A DNA stretch of 47,911 bases from contig JAGPMK010000004.1 in the NCBI GenBank assembly GCA_018052995.1, positions 1 through 47,911 on the forward strand, written 5' to 3'. The notes under the pieces were generated by a model. The model had not been told where the DNA came from and did no database searches. It saw only the letters and a program-made list of their open reading frames with translations. Shown in pieces: positions 44,560-47,911 of the stretch. The position numbers and the translations under genes were made by a program. The stretch is from Syntrophorhabdales bacterium (GTDB lineage Bacteria; Desulfobacterota; Syntrophorhabdia; Syntrophorhabdales; Syntrophorhabdaceae). The stretch's first letter is position 1. Each line of letters begins with the position of its first letter.

Positions 44560-45057
44560 ATGGATTTAGAACATCAATGTCAATGTGCCCAGCTTAATGA
44601 AGAAGAATTATATCCAAGACTCGAAGAGATGATAGAGCAGCATAAAGGAAGACCAACGGAGTTAATTATGGCACTCCACAAGGCACAGAACCTCTTTGGC
44701 TATCTCCCGAAAAAAGCACAGGAGATAATATCAGAGAGACTGAATGTCCCTATCAGCACTGTGTGTGGGGTCATATCCTTTTACAGTTTTTTTTCTACAG
44801 TCCCGAAGGGCCGTCACACCATAAAGGTATGTCTTGGCACAGCATGCTATGTTCGAGGAGGCCAGCGGACCCTTGAAAGGGTTGAAAAAGAACTCAAAAC
44901 AAAGGTAGGGGGCACAACAGAAGATAGGCGCTTCTCTGTTGATGTTGTGCGTTGCATTGGTGCCTGCGGATTAGCACCCGCCATGCTTGTAGATAATGAT
45001 GTATATGGCAGGGTTAAATCCACAAAGATTATGGACATACTCAAAAAATACGAGTAA
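44560..45057 (+). CDS. Second NuoE/HydC-like [2Fe-2S] subunit
   Basis: A 165-residue NuoE-type protein, distinct from the upstream copy. Cluster cysteines are in KVCLGTACYVRGG and VRCIGACGLAP; the helical domain has VCGVISFYSFF. It is shorter than respiratory NuoE and resembles HydC and StnA, the small subunits of soluble NAD-linked complexes. GGAGGAG precedes the ATG. It lies 30 bases after the hydrogenase gene and nine before the NuoF-GltD fusion, with which it very probably pairs. Confidence 0.93.
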   Translation: MDLEHQCQCAQLNEEELYPRLEEMIEQHKGRPTELIMALHKAQNLFGYLPKKAQEIISERLNVPISTVCGVISFYSFFSTVPKGRHTIKVCLGTACYVRGGQRTLERVEKELKTKVGGTTEDRRFSVDVVRCIGACGLAPAMLVDNDVYGRVKSTKIMDILKKYE

Positions 45058-45066
45058 GGAGGAAAA

Positions 45067-47911
45067 ATGGCTACAGAACTGTTTCGTGCACATTTGCTGG
45101 TCTGTGCAGGTGCCGCATGTGTCTCTTCAGGGTGTCGCGAGATACGCGATGCCTTTATTATAAAGATCCGTGAATATGGGCTTCAGGATGAGGTTAAGGT
45201 AATAGAGACAGGCTGTGTTGGCTCATGTGATTTAGGACCCCTTGCCCTGGTATACCCTGAAGGTATATTTTATCAGAAGCTTAAACCTGAAGACGCTGAT
45301 ACCATTGTATCAGAACACCTCCTAAAGGGGAGGATTGTTGAACATCTACTTTACAAGGAGCCCATAACAGCAAAGGCTGTGCCCTCCCTCAAAAGCATAG
45401 ATTTTTTCAAATATCAGGAAAAGGTTGTTCTAAGAAACTGCGGTATAATCAACCCCCTTAATATTGAGGAGTATATTGCAAGGGATGGCTACATGGCACT
45501 GGGCAAGGTCCTCACCTCCATGACCCAAGATGAGGTAATAGAGGAGGTGACAAAATCTGGCTTAAGGGGTAGGGGCGGCGGAGGCTTCCCCACCGGGCTA
45601 AAATGGAAATTTGCCCGACAGGCAGAGGGTGATGTAAAATATGTTGTCTGTAATGCTGACGAGGGCGACCCTGGGGCATTCATGGACAGGAGTGTCCTTG
45701 AGGGCGACCCCCACAGCGTGATAGAGGCAATGGCAATAGCAGGCTATGCCATAGGGGCAAAACAGGGTTATGTCTATGTCAGGGCAGAATATCCCCTTGC
45801 CATAGAACGTCTCACATGGGCAATAGGGCAGGCAAGGGAATATAAATTCCTTGGCAAAAACATCTTTGAAACAGATTTTGACTTTGATCTCGATATTAGG
45901 ATAGGTGCTGGTGCCTTTGTCTGCGGGGAGGAGACAGCCCTTATGATATCCATAGAGGGAAAAAGGGGTGAACCAAGACCAAGACCGCCTTATCCTGTTG
46001 TGAAGGGACTCTTTGATTCACCTACGCTTCTCAATAACGTGGAGACCTATGCAAACATACCTGCCATTATTCTTAAAGGCGCTAATTGGTATGCCCAGTT
46101 CGGCACTGAAAAAAGCAAAGGCACAAAGGTATTCGCCCTTGCAGGCGCAGTAAATAATACAGGCCTTGTTGAGGTCCCCATGGGGACAAGGCTTGGTGAC
46201 CTCATATTCAATATAGGTGGTGGGATAAAAAATAAGAAAAAATTCAAGGCAGCCCAGCTTGGAGGACCATCTGGCGGATGTATACCTATTCAGCATTTAA
46301 ACACACCCATAGATTATGAATCAGTTGTTCAGTTGGGTGCAATTGTGGGTTCAGGGGGTCTAATTGTAGCCGACGAAGACACATGTATGGTTGACTTTGC
46401 CCGTTTCTTTCTTGATTTTACCCAGGATGAGTCGTGCGGCAAGTGCCCACCCTGTAGAATAGGCACAAAGAGGATGCTTGAGATTCTGACCCGTATTACC
46501 CATGGCGAGGGACAGGAAGATGATATAGATAAGCTTGTAGAGCTTGCAACGCGTATCAAGCAATCAGCCCTGTGCGGGCTCGGGCAGACAGCACCTAACC
46601 CTGTCTTATCAACGCTCCGTTTCTTCAGGGATGAATACGAGGAGCATATAAGGGATAAGAGGTGTGCTGCAGGCGTATGTAGTTCCCTCTTTGATGCACC
46701 CTGTCAGAATGCATGCCCCACAGACCAGAATGCCTGGGGGTATGTAACGCTTATCAGCGAGGGAAGATTCAAAGAGGCAATATCTGTAATAAAGGCAGAT
46801 AACCCCTTCCCTGGCGTATGCGGAAGGGTCTGTTTCCATCCCTGCGAGAGCAAATGTAGAAGGGCGCAGATTGATGAACCTGTTGCTATATGTGCACTGA
46901 AAAGGTTTGTAGCTGACTATGACAGAAACTCCTTTGAGCCCTTTAAACCTGGGATTGCACCGTCAAACAACAAAAAGGTGGCTATAATAGGCGCAGGCCC
47001 TGCAGGTCTTACAACAGCCTATTATCTTGCATGTAAAGGTTATAAGGTTACAGTGTTTGAGGCACTTCCTGTTGCAGGCGGTATGCTTGCAGTAGGCATC
47101 CCTGATTACAGGTTACCAAGAGAGATACTCGATTACGAGGTAAAAACAATAACAGACCTGGGGGTTGAGATAAAATATAATACTGCTTTAGGCAAAGACA
47201 TCACTATTGAAGGGCTTTCAAGGGATGGATATTCTGCTATACTCCTCGCAACAGGTGCACATAAAGGTCAGATGCTCGGTATCCCAGGAGATGGGGCAGA
47301 GGGTGTTCTTGATGGCATCACCTTCCTCCGCAACCTGAATCTTGGAAAGGCAGTAAAGGTAGAGGGGAATGTGGCAGTGATAGGCGGGGGGAATGTGGCA
47401 ATAGATGCGGCAAGATCTGCCCTTAGGATAGGCGCCAAGGATGTCTTTGTGCTATATCGTCGGGAGAAGGAGGATATGCCTGCATATGATGAGGAGATTG
47501 CAGAGGCAGAGAAAGAGGGTGTAAAGATACATACCCTTGTGGCGCCAAAAAGCATCATTGAAAAGGCCGGCAAGGTCCAGGCAATTGAATGTGTCCGCAT
47601 GTCCCTGGGAGAGTTTGATGCTGGAGGAAGGCGTAAACCCATTCCCATTGAGGGGTCAGAATTCACAATCCCTGTAGAGACAGTTATTGCTGCCATCGGG
47701 CAGGTGCCTGATACATCCTATCTGAACGGTGATGGTATTAAGGTGGCAAGAAACGGAACCATTGAGGTGGATACAAAGAGCCTCTCAACAGCAAAAACCG
47801 GTGTCTTTGCAGCTGGTGATAATGTAAGGGGACCAGCAAGTGTTGTAGAGGCGATTTCAGATGGCAAAAAATCAGCCCGGTCAATAGATATCTATCTTGG
47901 CGGCGATGGAG
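45067..47911 (+). CDS. NuoF-GltD fusion oxidoreductase (partial at window end)
   Basis: At least 948 residues; the 3' end is beyond the window. (1) Residues about 1-95: thioredoxin-like [2Fe-2S] domain with intact cysteines (VCAGAACVSSGC, ETGCVGSCD). (2) About 110-525: NuoF core with GRGGGGFPTGLKW, CNADEGDPGAFMDR and [4Fe-4S] site SCGKCPPCRIGT. (3) From about 532: GltD-type N-terminal domain with two [4Fe-4S] clusters (APCQNACPTD, GVCGRVCFHPCESKC). (4) From about 638: FAD and NAD(P)-binding domains (VAIIGAGPAGLTTAYYL, VAVIGGGNVAIDAARSA, FAAGDNVRGP). It resembles StnB joined to StnC of the Sporomusa-type transhydrogenase, so NADH/NADPH electron exchange is likely. Confidence 0.93.
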   Translation, partial: MATELFRAHLLVCAGAACVSSGCREIRDAFIIKIREYGLQDEVKVIETGCVGSCDLGPLALVYPEGIFYQKLKPEDADTIVSEHLLKGRIVEHLLYKEPITAKAVPSLKSIDFFKYQEKVVLRNCGIINPLNIEEYIARDGYMALGKVLTSMTQDEVIEEVTKSGLRGRGGGGFPTGLKWKFARQAEGDVKYVVCNADEGDPGAFMDRSVLEGDPHSVIEAMAIAGYAIGAKQGYVYVRAEYPLAIERLTWAIGQAREYKFLGKNIFETDFDFDLDIRIGAGAFVCGEETALMISIEGKRGEPRPRPPYPVVKGLFDSPTLLNNVETYANIPAIILKGANWYAQFGTEKSKGTKVFALAGAVNNTGLVEVPMGTRLGDLIFNIGGGIKNKKKFKAAQLGGPSGGCIPIQHLNTPIDYESVVQLGAIVGSGGLIVADEDTCMVDFARFFLDFTQDESCGKCPPCRIGTKRMLEILTRITHGEGQEDDIDKLVELATRIKQSALCGLGQTAPNPVLSTLRFFRDEYEEHIRDKRCAAGVCSSLFDAPCQNACPTDQNAWGYVTLISEGRFKEAISVIKADNPFPGVCGRVCFHPCESKCRRAQIDEPVAICALKRFVADYDRNSFEPFKPGIAPSNNKKVAIIGAGPAGLTTAYYLACKGYKVTVFEALPVAGGMLAVGIPDYRLPREILDYEVKTITDLGVEIKYNTALGKDITIEGLSRDGYSAILLATGAHKGQMLGIPGDGAEGVLDGITFLRNLNLGKAVKVEGNVAVIGGGNVAIDAARSALRIGAKDVFVLYRREKEDMPAYDEEIAEAEKEGVKIHTLVAPKSIIEKAGKVQAIECVRMSLGEFDAGGRRKPIPIEGSEFTIPVETVIAAIGQVPDTSYLNGDGIKVARNGTIEVDTKSLSTAKTGVFAAGDNVRGPASVVEAISDGKKSARSIDIYLGGDG

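Overview
The window comes from a Gram-negative, strictly anaerobic bacterium. It has Tol-Pal parts (TolB, CpoB), LolB-like and other lipoproteins, rubrerythrin, an [FeFe] hydrogenase and oxygen-sensitive flavin/iron-sulfur oxidoreductases. Gene content and order (rpmG, tRNA-Trp, secE, nusG, rplKAJL, rpoBC; tRNA-Ser, SRP RNA, dnaX, ybaB, recR; a DUF3343 protein) suggest Desulfobacterota (former Deltaproteobacteria) or a neighbouring phylum. That placement is inference, since no marker was searched. I see no phage, insertion sequence or CRISPR array. Most of the window is housekeeping chromosome.

Layout. (1) 1-11859, plus strand: tail of tuf, rpmG, tRNA-Trp, secE, nusG, rplK, rplA, an L10 leader, rplJ, rplL, a hairpin, rpoB, rpoC. 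(2) 11846-15892, minus strand: cpoB and tolB, then the F-type ATP synthase membrane genes atpE, atpB, atpI and atpZ without any F1 genes. (3) 16047-22640: a plus-strand DUF3343 gene, then a minus-strand run of a nitrilase-family protein, a small Cys-rich protein, argS, lepB, a TPR lipoprotein and a LolB-like lipoprotein; then rubrerythrin with its own promoter. (4) 22821-26918: tatA, folK and a transaldolase on plus; recR, ybaB, dnaX, SRP RNA and tRNA-Ser on minus. (5) 27098-35770, minus strand: a complete nine-gene V/A-type ATPase operon in the order G/H, I, K, E, C, F, A, B, D. (6) 36061-39428, plus strand: rlmN, hflX and a tandem-CBS protein.

(7) 39697-47911, plus strand, is the most interesting part. 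An exact match to the sigma-54 promoter consensus precedes an orphan HATPase gene, an HndB-like protein, a NuoE-like protein, a NuoF-like protein and an [FeFe] hydrogenase subunit. A second NuoE follows, then a very large NuoF-GltD fusion cut by the window edge. In the first module both thioredoxin-like [2Fe-2S] domains (HndB and the N-terminus of HndC) have lost every cluster cysteine, and HndC lacks the C-terminal ferredoxin domain. In the second module the corresponding cysteines are intact. The first module therefore looks like a stripped NAD(H)-linked hydrogenase, perhaps ferredoxin-independent. The second looks like a transhydrogenase-type enzyme linking NAD(H) and NADP(H), built like a fused version of the Sporomusa Stn enzyme.

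Both rotary ATPases carry rotor residues that match sodium-binding sites, clearly in V-type subunit K and less completely in F-type subunit c. A plausible reading is an energy-limited anaerobe coupling H2/NAD(P)H redox balance with a sodium bioenergetic cycle. Other oddities are a nitrilase-family protein whose catalytic Cys is Ser, an hflX with no ordinary start codon for its conserved N-terminus, and several TTG starts in core genes.
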